Below, piece after piece: positions 27,020-35,749 of a DNA stretch of 64,000 bases. The stretch lies in assembly GCA_964577935.1 (NCBI GenBank), contig CAZOAJ010000008.1, forward strand, positions 28,177 through 92,176. The letters are read 5' to 3'. Position numbers and translations under genes: made by a program. The notes beneath the pieces were generated by a model. It worked only from the letters and a program-made list of their open reading frames with translations. It did not search any database and had not been told where the DNA came from. This DNA comes from JABDGV01 sp964577935. Lineage in GTDB: Bacteria; Chlamydiota; Chlamydiia; Chlamydiales; FEN-1388. The first letter of the stretch is position 1, and every line of letters begins with the position of its first letter.

Positions 27020-27367
27020 ATGATGGAAGCCAAACAAGTAATACAATTTTCTGACTTTGATAAAATTGATATCCGAGTCGGAACGATTGTTGAGGCTACA
27101 GAATTCAAAGAAGCTAAAAAGCCCGCCTATAAACTCCTTATTGACTTAGGAATACTTGGTCTCAAACGCTCCTCCGCTCAGATTACAAAACTCTACTCAA
27201 CTAATGATCTGAAAGGAAAACAAGTTCTCTGTGTAGTGAACTTTCCAAAAAAACAGATAGGCCCATTTATTTCCGAAGTCCTCACCTTAGGCCTTTCCGA
27301 CAAAGATGGTCATATATCGCTTGTCTCGCCACTTTCGCAGGTTCCCAACGGAAACCCGCTCCACTAG
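27020..27367 (+). CDS. csaA: CsaA-like tRNA-binding-domain protein
   Basis: 115 residues that match the stand-alone Trbp111/CsaA OB-fold domain: FDKIDIRVGTIVEATEF near the start, then YKLLIDLG, RSSAQITKLY, GKQVLCVVNFPKKQIGPFISEVLTLG. CsaA proteins bind the elbow of tRNA or act as export chaperones in Bacillus; which applies here is not visible. Two ATG codons at 27020 and 27023 are both possible starts. The gene follows typA by 103 bp on the same strand and may be co-transcribed. It is convergent with the TPR gene. Confidence 0.85.
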   Translation: MMEAKQVIQFSDFDKIDIRVGTIVEATEFKEAKKPAYKLLIDLGILGLKRSSAQITKLYSTNDLKGKQVLCVVNFPKKQIGPFISEVLTLGLSDKDGHISLVSPLSQVPNGNPLH

Positions 27368-27415
27368 ATTGAATAAGTTGCTCACGCTATGCGGAAAAGA
27401 TCATCCACTTAACTA

Positions 27416-29695
27416 TCAATCAATTAAAGGCAGATCTTCATCGTCGATTGAGGAATCATCAGAACTATTTATATCTTCATCAGAGTCATCCGAAAGAAAG
27501 GTATGTTCAGAAAGCAACGTCTCTAATTGAAATTTAGAGTTAGGATCCTCCTGAGCCTCTTGAGCAAGCTCTCCGATAGCATAGGCTCGATGAACACACT
27601 TAATAGCATCGAGAAGCTCTTTAAAAAGAGAATTAGACTGTAAATCGGATAACCAAATTTCATTCTCAAGCTCATGAGGAGTTGGAATCGCTCCTTCTGA
27701 AAAAGCATTTCCCAAATCATCAATTGCCTCAACCAAGGCTCCCGACATAGCATTCAAGCAAGCAAGATAATAATGACCTCGAGAGTTCCCTAGTGCAAGC
27801 AACTGGTTAAGAGCTTCTTCTGCCTTTACGTAGTGAAGTGTTGAAGGCTCTAATGCATATAGATGAAGAAAACACAGCGATAGATCTTCCCAAGCTAAAT
27901 CATCTTCATATTCAGCTTCCAAATACTGCTCAAATCTATTTACCGCTTGCTTAAATGGCTCTGATTGACCTGTAAGCTCACCTAGATGCAGAAGAGAAAC
28001 TCCAGCTTGAAGTCGTGCCGTAATAAATTCTTGATCTTCATCATAGGCTAAGTCAAAACATCGTACAGCGCGCTCATAAAACTCTGCCTGATCCAGAAAT
28101 TCACCCAGAAGATCAAAAGCCCAACCACAGCTAAAAAACCATTGAGGATCTGGTACCTCTACTGACTCAATAGCTTTCTCAAACTTCTCAATCGACTCAT
28201 GTGCAAGCCTCTCGTCCTGAAGAACTTCAGCTAAGTTTAATAATACAACCCCCCAATCGCTCCAGAAACCAGGATTCTGCGACACCTGTGATTGAGAAAC
28301 GATGTGGAAACAGAGTATTGATTCGTGAAGAAGCTTGCTTGATTGAGTTAACTCCCCTATAACACCCTTCAGAACACCATACAAATGCCACAGGGAAGCA
28401 CTTTTTGGATGCTTAACGAGTGCTTTTTCAAGTAATAAACGTGATTGATCAAAGAATGAGGGATCCATAAAGTATCTCCCCACTTCAAACAAACCAAAAG
28501 CAACTGAGTGCCAGCATTCAACAAACTCTTCACCGACCTCAAGAGCTTTTTGAGCCCGATATAAAGCCGTCGATAACAAATCAGCTCTTTCTAAAGACGC
28601 TGCAATATATACTTCTGACTCAGACCAAAGGGCATTTAGAACAGGAGTGTCATGACCCAACCGAGAGGCTATTTCAAATTTTTGAATAGCTTCCTCAATA
28701 ATATCTAGATCTTGCCAGTGCTTGGCAGCAGAATAGAGAAGCTGCCCCCACTTAAACCAAATTACTGCCATTTCAGGATTGCGATCAGATGCCTCTTTGT
28801 AGAGAGAGCTACTTCGCTCAAAAAGATCTTCACCATAGGAAGATTCAAATTTCTGCTGATAACAACAAGCCAGGTTAAAGTAATGAACCGCCTGTTCCTT
28901 CTGGGGGATCACATGCTGATCATGATAAAGGATTGCATCTTCGTATAAATGAATCGCTTGATCCACAAGGGAGGTCTGACCGGTTAAAACAGCAAATTCA
29001 ATAAGAGAATTGGCATAATCATTAAGAAAATCCGGTCTTTGAAGGCCACTTGAAAGCGCTTTTTTATACAAAATCAGTGCATGTTGAATATCACAAGGCT
29101 CTCCTGAAGCCCTTCCGAAAAGAAACCAAGATAGACCCCAATGCCAATAAAAAGGTGCAGGACATCCAACTTCGGTAGTAGTTGTATTTTTTTCAAACTG
29201 GCAACTACCCCTTTCAAAAACCTTATGTGCTGATAAAAGAAACTTTTCTTCTTCTGTTTTCAGAGTAAGCCGAACAAATATATTCGCTAAAGTATACCAG
29301 GCATCGAAGAATCCATCATCAAGCTGAAGAGATCTCTCCAAGGCTTCTTTCGCCAAATTAAGAGAATCAACTGTATCTGAGAGAGCTAAATGCGACCCAA
29401 GCTTAAACCAAACACGCGCCTTATGCGGAGTCAAGGCACAGGCCGACTGAAGAGCTTTAAGAATTTTTTGGTGGCTTTCCTTAGCAACGTGTAATCTTTC
29501 TGCATGAATTGAAAACAGCTGCGCTAAAAGCTCTTTTTCTTGGGGCAGCAGTGATTCCCAAACATCCTCAGAATTAAAACTTTCAACAAGCTCAAAAGAT
29601 TGAGATGCTAATATACCCTCAAACACCTTCATAAGAGGTGGCTGTTCGGTTTGAGAATAATCCATACGCGATAATCCATCTCTTGAAAAATTCAA
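27416..29695 (-). CDS. tetratricopeptide-repeat (TPR) protein
   Basis: 759 residues, almost entirely helical repeats with TPR spacing. Examples are WFKLGSHLALSDTVDSLNLAKEALERSLQLDDG, WYTLANIFVRL and WFSCGWAFDLLGE; a Trp or Tyr near the start of helix A recurs. At least ten repeats can be counted, some with long insertions. The C-terminus is strongly acidic (Asp/Ser/Glu-rich, about the last 25 residues). No signal peptide is seen, so it is probably cytosolic or a secreted scaffold. TPRs bind proteins; I cannot name a partner. The gene is divergent from msrB. Confidence 0.88.
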   Translation of the reverse strand: MNFSRDGLSRMDYSQTEQPPLMKVFEGILASQSFELVESFNSEDVWESLLPQEKELLAQLFSIHAERLHVAKESHQKILKALQSACALTPHKARVWFKLGSHLALSDTVDSLNLAKEALERSLQLDDGFFDAWYTLANIFVRLTLKTEEEKFLLSAHKVFERGSCQFEKNTTTTEVGCPAPFYWHWGLSWFLFGRASGEPCDIQHALILYKKALSSGLQRPDFLNDYANSLIEFAVLTGQTSLVDQAIHLYEDAILYHDQHVIPQKEQAVHYFNLACCYQQKFESSYGEDLFERSSSLYKEASDRNPEMAVIWFKWGQLLYSAAKHWQDLDIIEEAIQKFEIASRLGHDTPVLNALWSESEVYIAASLERADLLSTALYRAQKALEVGEEFVECWHSVAFGLFEVGRYFMDPSFFDQSRLLLEKALVKHPKSASLWHLYGVLKGVIGELTQSSKLLHESILCFHIVSQSQVSQNPGFWSDWGVVLLNLAEVLQDERLAHESIEKFEKAIESVEVPDPQWFFSCGWAFDLLGEFLDQAEFYERAVRCFDLAYDEDQEFITARLQAGVSLLHLGELTGQSEPFKQAVNRFEQYLEAEYEDDLAWEDLSLCFLHLYALEPSTLHYVKAEEALNQLLALGNSRGHYYLACLNAMSGALVEAIDDLGNAFSEGAIPTPHELENEIWLSDLQSNSLFKELLDAIKCVHRAYAIGELAQEAQEDPNSKFQLETLLSEHTFLSDDSDEDINSSDDSSIDDEDLPLID

Positions 29696-29919
29696 AACCC
29701 GAGAACGATATAACCCTTAAACAAACAAATGTGCTAATGAGAGTAGAATCTCACGGCCCCATATATACTTAGAAAATGCGCTATCGATACAAGTTTATTT
29801 ATAGGTGATTGCTATTACACAAGTGTACCTTCCTCAAAATCAAAAATCAATCATTGCGAAGATTTTGCCTCTTTCTTAGGCTCAAATTTCAAAGAGCAAC
29901 ATTCTTTAGGAAAAGTGAT

Positions 29920-30318
29920 ATGGCCCATACCGAATCCTATACTGATGAACATTTCAAAAAAATATTACCCGAAGATGCCTACCATGTTTTAAGAGAGTGT
30001 GGCACTGAGGCTCCATGGTCGGGACGCTTCCTTGATGAAAAGCGTTCAGGAATATTTTGTTGCAGAGCCTGTAAAAATAAACTCTTCTCATCCTCTGCAA
30101 AATTTGACTCAGGCACTGGATGGCCAAGTTTTACTGAGCCTACTCTTGAAAATTCGCTCGAGTTTGTTGAAGACTACTCCCAAGGAATGCATCGTTTAGA
30201 AGTCCGCTGCAGCACTTGTCACTCACACTTAGGTCATGTTTTTGACGATGGACCAAAGCCTACTGGAGTACGGTACTGTATTAATGATGCAGCCCTCGAT
30301 TTTATTTTGAACAAATAA
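29920..30318 (+). CDS. msrB: peptide methionine-R-sulfoxide reductase MsrB
   Basis: 132 residues from the ATG at 29920, which has a GGAAAAG site just upstream. The open frame extends back to 29809, but that part looks non-coding. MsrB reduces methionine R-sulfoxide using thioredoxin. The two zinc CxxC pairs are present (CCRACKNKLF and CSTCHSHLGHVF), with SGTGWPSF and the catalytic Cys in GVRYCINDAALDF. The residue after the usual CIN is Asp rather than the more common Ser. No signal peptide is seen. It sits just upstream of the thioredoxin reductase and thioredoxin genes, its natural electron donors. Confidence 0.93.
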   Translation: MAHTESYTDEHFKKILPEDAYHVLRECGTEAPWSGRFLDEKRSGIFCCRACKNKLFSSSAKFDSGTGWPSFTEPTLENSLEFVEDYSQGMHRLEVRCSTCHSHLGHVFDDGPKPTGVRYCINDAALDFILNK

Positions 30319-30412
30319 AAAAACAGTTACATTGCAAGTAGCTTAAAAATCGAATTCTTATTGAATCTAAATATATAAATAATTGAAAATATTGATCGCA
30401 TAATTAATTTAT

Positions 30413-31456
30413 ATGATCAATATAATTAAAACACTTCTTTGTCTTTTTCTTTTCACTATTAATCTATCCTTTGCTGATATTCAATATCAGACACTTACAG
30501 ACCTAAGAACTCAAAATAAAGAACAAGTTGTTATTATTGGCTCAGGACCTGCGGGATTAACAGCAGCTCTATACGCTGCGCGGTATGGACTTTCTCCTCT
30601 CGTCCTAGAAGGTTATGATCCCCACGGGCAAATAGCCCTCTCTGAACTTGTAGAAAATTTTCCGGGATTCCCTGATGGAATTTCGGGCTATACTCTTTCC
30701 GAAAATATGCGAATACAAGCAAAGCAATTTGGAGCAAAATTTAAAAATACAACGGTCACAAAAGTTGATATTTCGCAGAAACCGATTACCATATCATTAA
30801 ATGATTCTACACAAATTCAGACATCGGCGCTTATTATAGCTACTGGAGCAAAGACTCGATGGCTTGGACTCCCCCTCGAAAAAGATTTAATTGGCAAGGG
30901 AGTCAGTTCATGCGCTTTATGCGATGGCCCCTTTTTTAAGGATAAAGAAGTAGTGGTTGTGGGCGGCGGAGAGAGTGCTCTTGAAGATGCGTTATTCCTC
31001 TCAAAATATGCCAAAAAAGTCACAATAATCCACCGCCGAGACCAACTCAAAGCCTCAATACACCTACAAAACAAAGCCTTTGCACAATCAAACATACATT
31101 TCATGTGGAATAGCGTAGTTTGTGAAATTATGGGGACATCGTTTGTTACTGGTATTCAAGTTCGTTCTCAAATATCAGGTGTGATCGAAAGTATACTCTG
31201 CAGCGGCGTTTTTATAGCTATCGGGCACACTCCAAATTCAGAACTGTTCAAAGACTCCCTACTCTTAGACAATGAAAACCACATCGTCACCCAGAATAAT
31301 ACGACACACACGTCTGTCCAGGGGGTATTTGCAGCAGGTGATGTCACCGACTCTCTCTATCGACAAGCAATTACCGCATCCGGAATGGGATGCAAAGCAG
31401 CGGTCGATGCCTATAAATATATTGAATCAAATCAAACAACAGACAACATAAATTAG
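30413..31456 (+). CDS. trxB: thioredoxin reductase with an N-terminal signal peptide
   Basis: 347 residues. TrxB passes electrons from NADPH through FAD and a CxxC pair to thioredoxin. FAD motif GSGPAG is at 43-48, the redox pair CALC at 167-170 (Ala-Leu instead of the usual Ala-Thr or Ala-Val), the NADPH motif GGGESALEDA follows, then HRRDQLKAS and GVFAAGDV. Unusually the protein starts with a signal-peptide-like segment: Lys6, a hydrophobic run at 7-19 and a likely cleavage after SFA at 19-21. No ATG, GTG or TTG lies in frame between residue 1 and the FAD motif, so the leader appears genuine. The thioredoxin gene is 17 bp downstream and also has a signal peptide. Confidence 0.93.
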   Translation: MINIIKTLLCLFLFTINLSFADIQYQTLTDLRTQNKEQVVIIGSGPAGLTAALYAARYGLSPLVLEGYDPHGQIALSELVENFPGFPDGISGYTLSENMRIQAKQFGAKFKNTTVTKVDISQKPITISLNDSTQIQTSALIIATGAKTRWLGLPLEKDLIGKGVSSCALCDGPFFKDKEVVVVGGGESALEDALFLSKYAKKVTIIHRRDQLKASIHLQNKAFAQSNIHFMWNSVVCEIMGTSFVTGIQVRSQISGVIESILCSGVFIAIGHTPNSELFKDSLLLDNENHIVTQNNTTHTSVQGVFAAGDVTDSLYRQAITASGMGCKAAVDAYKYIESNQTTDNIN

Positions 31457-31473
31457 AAAAAAGGAACAGCCCT

Positions 31474-31893
31474 ATGAAAAAGAGTTTATTAAAATTTGTG
31501 CTAGGACTTGTTGCGCTTGGACAAATAGACACCCTAAAAGCAAATCAATCTTTTGAGCAAAAAATGTCTCAGGAAGTTCTCGACATCACTCAAGCAAATT
31601 TCAACGAAGTCATTTCAAGTTCATCTTTCGTAGTTATCGACGTATATACGGACTGGTGCGGCCCATGCAAACGATTCGGTCCAATTTTTCATGAAACTGC
31701 TTCCGAGCTCGGCCACATGTACAGATTCTGCAAGATTAATGCCGAATTTGAAGAAGAGCTACGCCAAGAACTTAATGTAACGGGAGTTCCTACGATCTTG
31801 TTCTTCAAAGATGGAGAAGAGGTTGGACGCCATGTTGGAGCACCTCAAAAGGAAAAACTTAAAGCTCTCCTCAACAAACATTTTGCGGAGTAA
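31474..31893 (+). CDS. trx: thioredoxin with an N-terminal signal peptide
   Basis: 139 residues. The thioredoxin fold carries the classical active site WCGPCK (Cys62, Cys65) and the cis-Pro segment GVPTILFF. The first 23 residues form a signal peptide (MKKSLLK, then hydrophobic, ending LKA). The ATG at 31474 has a strong AAAAGGAA ribosome binding site, whereas the internal ATG at residue 31 has none, so the leader should be translated. It sits 17 bp after trxB and the pair is probably one operon. WCGPC is typical of reducing thioredoxins rather than DsbA-type oxidases. Confidence 0.93.
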   Translation: MKKSLLKFVLGLVALGQIDTLKANQSFEQKMSQEVLDITQANFNEVISSSSFVVIDVYTDWCGPCKRFGPIFHETASELGHMYRFCKINAEFEEELRQELNVTGVPTILFFKDGEEVGRHVGAPQKEKLKALLNKHFAE

Positions 31894-32008
31894 AAATTTT
31901 TACTTGCTCTATGCCTTTTTTATCTTTAAAAGAACAAGAGGTGTAGAGCCAAGCTCATTTGAAGAGATACAGTCAAGAAAGATGTAGATAGATTCAAATT
32001 AAGAAGGT

Positions 32009-33097
32009 ATGCTTAAACAACATATTACCCAATACACCACCTTGACAGCACCAGTTCCCCTACAATGGATTGGCCCCGTTTTAATTCACTATCAAAATAA
32101 TGAATATCTGCAAGAGATTCCACTTGCAACCTACGAGGGTCCCTTATGGCCTTCCGTTTCAAGAGGGGCCGCTGTTTGCAATAAAGCAGGCGGAATCTCA
32201 GTCACTCTTGTGAAAGATTGTATGACGAGATCGATTCTCTTAGAGGCTCCCTCTTCACAAGAAGCTGTATCTTTAGCGCTCGCTCTTGAACAAAAAACTC
32301 CTGAAATTATCGATATAGTTCGTTCGACAAGTCGATTCGCTCTTTTCGATAAGATTACGAGCCACATTGTCGGTCAACTTATTTTTATACGGCTCAGCAT
32401 TCAACCAGGTGATGCCTCAGGCCACAATATGGCAACAAAAGCTGCCGATGCCCTGATTGAATGGATTCTTCGTACAAATCCACGATTCCGCTACGTTTCA
32501 ATATCGGGGAATTATTGCACCGATAAAAAACCATCATCTGTGAATAGTATTTTGGGAAGAGGCAAGTACATGATTGCCGAAGCTCGAATTCCTCGTAAGC
32601 TCTGCAGCCGTTATTTGAAAACAACACCTGAAGCAATCGTTGATCTTAATACAAAAAAAAACTTAATTGGCTCCATAGCTGCTGGAAGCATCCATTCTGC
32701 AAACGCCCACTTTGCAAATATGCTTTTAGCTTTGTATTTGGCAACAGGTCAAGATGCAGCAAATATTGTTGAAGGGTCCCAAGGTATTTCATTTGCTCAA
32801 ATGGATAATGATACACTCGTCTTCACGGTTACACTCCCTAATTTAATTGTAGGAACAATTGGTAACGGAAAAGATCTACCGTTCGTCCAGGAAAACCTTA
32901 AGAGGCTCGGCTGCCTCCCCGATCAAAATACAACAGCACATTCAGACACGAATAATTCCGCAGGACAAAGCAGCAGAAAACTTGCTGCATTTGCCGCAGG
33001 GATTGTACTTTGTGGAGAATTGTCATTGCTTGCAGCTCAAACCAATATTGGAGAGCTTGTGCATACACATATAAGTTTAGAACGCTCAAGAACTTGA
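32009..33097 (+). CDS. mvaA: HMG-CoA reductase family protein lacking the ENxIG segment
   Basis: 362 residues of the class I-type HMG-CoA reductase family, which makes mevalonate from HMG-CoA and NADPH. Landmarks: ATYEGPLWPSVSRG, GDASGHNM near 134-141, SGNYCTDKKP at 166-175 (catalytic Lys173), GSIAAGSIHSANAHFAN, GQDAAN (Asp249), VGTIGNGKDLP at 281-291, and LVHTH with His354. The protein begins just before TAPVPLQWIGP, which aligns with the stretch that follows ENxIG in relatives. The catalytic Glu of that motif is therefore absent, and a stop codon two codons before the ATG (32000-32002) rules out a simple extension. The HMG-CoA synthase gene follows after 10 bp. Activity is uncertain; family membership is not. 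Confidence 0.88.
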   Translation: MLKQHITQYTTLTAPVPLQWIGPVLIHYQNNEYLQEIPLATYEGPLWPSVSRGAAVCNKAGGISVTLVKDCMTRSILLEAPSSQEAVSLALALEQKTPEIIDIVRSTSRFALFDKITSHIVGQLIFIRLSIQPGDASGHNMATKAADALIEWILRTNPRFRYVSISGNYCTDKKPSSVNSILGRGKYMIAEARIPRKLCSRYLKTTPEAIVDLNTKKNLIGSIAAGSIHSANAHFANMLLALYLATGQDAANIVEGSQGISFAQMDNDTLVFTVTLPNLIVGTIGNGKDLPFVQENLKRLGCLPDQNTTAHSDTNNSAGQSSRKLAAFAAGIVLCGELSLLAAQTNIGELVHTHISLERSRT

Positions 33098-33107
33098 AAG
33101 ATACACT

Positions 33108-34286
33108 ATGAATCCAGTCATGAATCGAGTCGGGATTGACGCCATTTCCTTATATACTCCAAGATATGTACTGCACCTTGAAGATCTTGCGCAATCAAGA
33201 GGGATTGACCCTCTTAAATACCAAGTTGGCCTCGGTCAAACGTCAATGTCTGTCCTTCCCCCAAATGAGGACATTGTTACAATGGGTGCTGCCGCTGCAA
33301 AACCTATACTAGAAAAATGCAAGCGACCGCCTTCGCTTCTCCTTTTTGCGACAGAATCCGGTATTGATCATTCTAAAGCTGCCGGAATCTGGGTTCATAA
33401 ACTGCTTAATCTCCCCTCTTCATGTCGTGTACTAGAACTAAAGCAAGCCTGCTATAGCGCCACGGGAGCTCTTCAACTCGCTATCCCCTATATTCAATCT
33501 CATCCCGATGAAACAGTCCTCATAATCGCCTCTGATAATGCCCGTTATGGCATTAAGACAGCAGGAGAGCCGACTCAAGGGTGTGGATCTTGCGCCATTC
33601 TGATTCAATCAAACCCGAGACTACTTGCTCTTGAATCTGGCTCAGGATTATATACAGACCATGTCATGGATTTCTGGCGTCCAAATTATCTTGATACCGC
33701 TCTTGTTGACGGAAAATTTTCAACGAAAGTGTACTTAACTGCTTTAGAGAATTGCTGGAATGAATATACAAACAAAACTGGGCGTGCGTTCCATGATCAT
33801 GCAAGATTTTGTTATCATCTCCCCTTCTGTAAAATGGCTGAAAAGGCCCATGAACGCCTAATCAAACAAAATGGTATTGGAGAAAATACAAGCCCTCTCC
33901 ATCACGCTCTTACGTATACAAAACACATTGGCAATAGCTATTCAGCATCATTATACTTCGGACTTGCGTCTTTGCTTGAAAATGAACCCGAAGACTTAAG
34001 TGACCAAAGAATTGGTTTCTTTAGCTATGGATCAGGCTGCGTTGCTGAATTTTTTTCAGGTATTGTGCAACCAGGATATAAAGATTCACTTCGCATGGAA
34101 GAGCACAAAGCACTCTTTGATTCCAGGCAGAGAATTTCATGCTCTGAATACGAGCAATTTTTCACCGATTGCGGCAAGCACAATTCTGAAGACTTCACTC
34201 CATCTGACTATTTGTCAGGTCCATTTTCTATTGACTCTTTGAAGCAGCATATTCGGTACTATAAAAAGGCAAACGACTCGGAGTGA
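33108..34286 (+). CDS. mvaS: hydroxymethylglutaryl-CoA synthase
   Basis: 392 residues, the normal length for bacterial HMG-CoA synthase, which condenses acetyl-CoA with acetoacetyl-CoA. The thiolase-like fold has the catalytic Glu83 in ATESGIDHSKA, nucleophile Cys115 in LKQACYSATGAL, and His237 in CYHLPFCKMAEKA; GFFSYGSGCVAEFF completes the pattern. Together with the upstream reductase-like gene it would supply mevalonate. Chlamydiaceae use the MEP route, so this pair suggests a different isoprenoid supply or transfer. The stop codon lies inside a terminator hairpin. Confidence 0.93.
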   Translation: MNPVMNRVGIDAISLYTPRYVLHLEDLAQSRGIDPLKYQVGLGQTSMSVLPPNEDIVTMGAAAAKPILEKCKRPPSLLLFATESGIDHSKAAGIWVHKLLNLPSSCRVLELKQACYSATGALQLAIPYIQSHPDETVLIIASDNARYGIKTAGEPTQGCGSCAILIQSNPRLLALESGSGLYTDHVMDFWRPNYLDTALVDGKFSTKVYLTALENCWNEYTNKTGRAFHDHARFCYHLPFCKMAEKAHERLIKQNGIGENTSPLHHALTYTKHIGNSYSASLYFGLASLLENEPEDLSDQRIGFFSYGSGCVAEFFSGIVQPGYKDSLRMEEHKALFDSRQRISCSEYEQFFTDCGKHNSEDFTPSDYLSGPFSIDSLKQHIRYYKKANDSE

Positions 34287-34304
34287 TAATCTCCCGAGTC
34301 GTTT
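34271..34304. terminator. terminator hairpin overlapping the mvaS stop codon
   Basis: An 11-bp perfect inverted repeat (AAACGACTCGG / CCGAGTCGTTT) surrounds the mvaS TGA at 34284-34286. It lies between mvaS and the convergent lipoprotein gene ending at 34320. The A-rich and T-rich stem ends would let it serve both directions. Confidence 0.7.
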
Positions 34305-34319
34305 ATACAAAACGCTTCG

Positions 34320-34658
34320 TTACTGATTGATCGTTGCAGCTTCAGCAGCCTGCTTTGCTTCCTTTTTCGCTTGCTCTTTTGCTTGAATTTTCTCTAGCCC
34401 TTGCATCTCAAGATTCTCTTCTTCATTGCTTGTATCAAAAGGAATGGCATAGGTATCTGTCTGGTCTTCCAAATCAAGCTTGAGCTGAGGAGTCATGTTT
34501 GGGTTATTTTCAACAGCTTTCTCAGCTTTTATCATAGCAGGTGTCTGCTCAGCAGAAACATCTTTTTTCATTTCTGGCTCGTTTCTGCAACCCGATAATG
34601 AAATCAACATGATCGTCATTGCTGTAAAATAGACTGATTTTTTCATATGTCTTATCAT
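34320..34658 (-). CDS. small putative lipoprotein
   Basis: 112 residues from the ATG at 34658, chosen because AAGGAG lies 8 bases upstream. The N-terminus is a lipoprotein signal peptide ending in the lipobox LSGC; the mature part is hydrophilic, rich in Glu, Ala and Lys. The C-terminal 40 residues (KIQAKEQAKKEAKQAAEAA) form a probable charged helix. No family recognised. It should be anchored to the inner or outer membrane by the lipidated Cys. It is divergent from pfkA. Confidence 0.8.
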   Translation of the reverse strand: MIRHMKKSVYFTAMTIMLISLSGCRNEPEMKKDVSAEQTPAMIKAEKAVENNPNMTPQLKLDLEDQTDTYAIPFDTSNEEENLEMQGLEKIQAKEQAKKEAKQAAEAATINQ

Positions 34659-34766
34659 TTCACAATCTCCTTGTTTCAATATGATAAGCCTTGTAGCAGA
34701 GAAAACAGATTCCATTCAAAACTCTTCTTACATAATCTCATATTTATATATTGATTAGGTAACGAT

Positions 34767-35738
34767 ATGCCTATGCGGATTGCCATCTTAACGAGTGGCG
34801 GGGACTCACCAGGAATGAATGCCGCAATACGAAGTGCGGTGCGTGTAGCAAAAGACCGTGGATGGACAGTCTTTGGCATTCGAAGAGGCTATGAGGGGCT
34901 TATCGCAGGTGAACTCGATGAAATGACTCCTCGCTCGGTTTCCAACATCATCCAACGCGGCGGCACAATACTTCGTAGCTCCAGGTGCAAAGAATTCACA
35001 ACACTTCTTGGCCAACAGAAGGCTGCAAGCATCTTGAACGCTTACGGAATCAACGGACTTATTGTCATCGGAGGAAATGGTTCATTTAGAGGTGCCTGTG
35101 ATCTTTCAAAAATATGGCCAGGGCAAATTATTGGCATTCCAGGAACTATTGATAACGACCTTTCAGGTACCGATTTAACTATAGGCTTTGATACCGCAGT
35201 CAATACGGCAATTGATGCTATTGATCGAATACGAGATACAGCAGATGCTCATGAACGCATATTTGTTGTAGAAGTTATGGGAAGACATTCTGGATACATA
35301 GCGCTCCAGGCAGCAATTGCGAGCGGTGCTGAAGAAGTACTTGTGCCAGAAGTATATGTTGATCTTAAAGATGTATATGAGCGACTTCAAGCAGGACGTA
35401 AACGGGGAAAAACCTCTTCAATTATCGTAGTCGCTGAAGGAAGCAAATATGGCGGAGCATTTGATGTCGCTAAAACACTTAAAGAAACATATGGATGCGA
35501 TTGCAGAGTAGTAATACTTGGATATATTCAACGTGGAGGAAGCCCTTCTGCAGTGGATCGCGTCTTGGCGACAAAGCTTGGCAGCTATTCGATTGATGTC
35601 ATAGAAGCAGGTCACCATTTAGTGATGGTTGGAGAAGTGCGAGGAGTACTCGTAATGACACCTCTTGAAAAAACATGGGAGATGCAAAAGCCCTTGGACG
35701 CGTATCTTTTTAGGGTCGCTCAAGTTTTAGAAAGCTAA
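34767..35738 (+). CDS. pfkA: 6-phosphofructokinase, ATP-type
   Basis: 323 residues, the size of bacterial ATP-dependent PfkA. It phosphorylates fructose 6-phosphate in glycolysis. TSGGDSPGMNAAIRS is at the N-terminus, the phosphoryl-donor site reads IGGNGSFRGA, and the catalytic segment is PGTIDNDLSG; HSGYIALQAAIASGAEEVLVPE follows. Gly in PGTIDND (rather than Lys) and Gly after GGN are the features of ATP users rather than pyrophosphate users. Asn replaces the common Asp in GGDGS. Chlamydiaceae carry PPi-type enzymes of a different, longer group. An aminopeptidase gene follows after 11 bp. Confidence 0.93.
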   Translation: MPMRIAILTSGGDSPGMNAAIRSAVRVAKDRGWTVFGIRRGYEGLIAGELDEMTPRSVSNIIQRGGTILRSSRCKEFTTLLGQQKAASILNAYGINGLIVIGGNGSFRGACDLSKIWPGQIIGIPGTIDNDLSGTDLTIGFDTAVNTAIDAIDRIRDTADAHERIFVVEVMGRHSGYIALQAAIASGAEEVLVPEVYVDLKDVYERLQAGRKRGKTSSIIVVAEGSKYGGAFDVAKTLKETYGCDCRVVILGYIQRGGSPSAVDRVLATKLGSYSIDVIEAGHHLVMVGEVRGVLVMTPLEKTWEMQKPLDAYLFRVAQVLES

Positions 35739-35749
35739 GGAATACAATT

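Noticed and set aside
29809..29919. N-terminal extension of MsrB back to a TTG
   Set aside because: The extra 37 residues resemble no signal or domain, and the ATG at 29920 has a good ribosome binding site.
34767..35738. Pyrophosphate-dependent phosphofructokinase, as in Chlamydiaceae
   Set aside because: PGTIDND has Gly, not Lys, and Gly follows GGN, both features of the ATP-using group, and the length is that of ATP-type PfkA.
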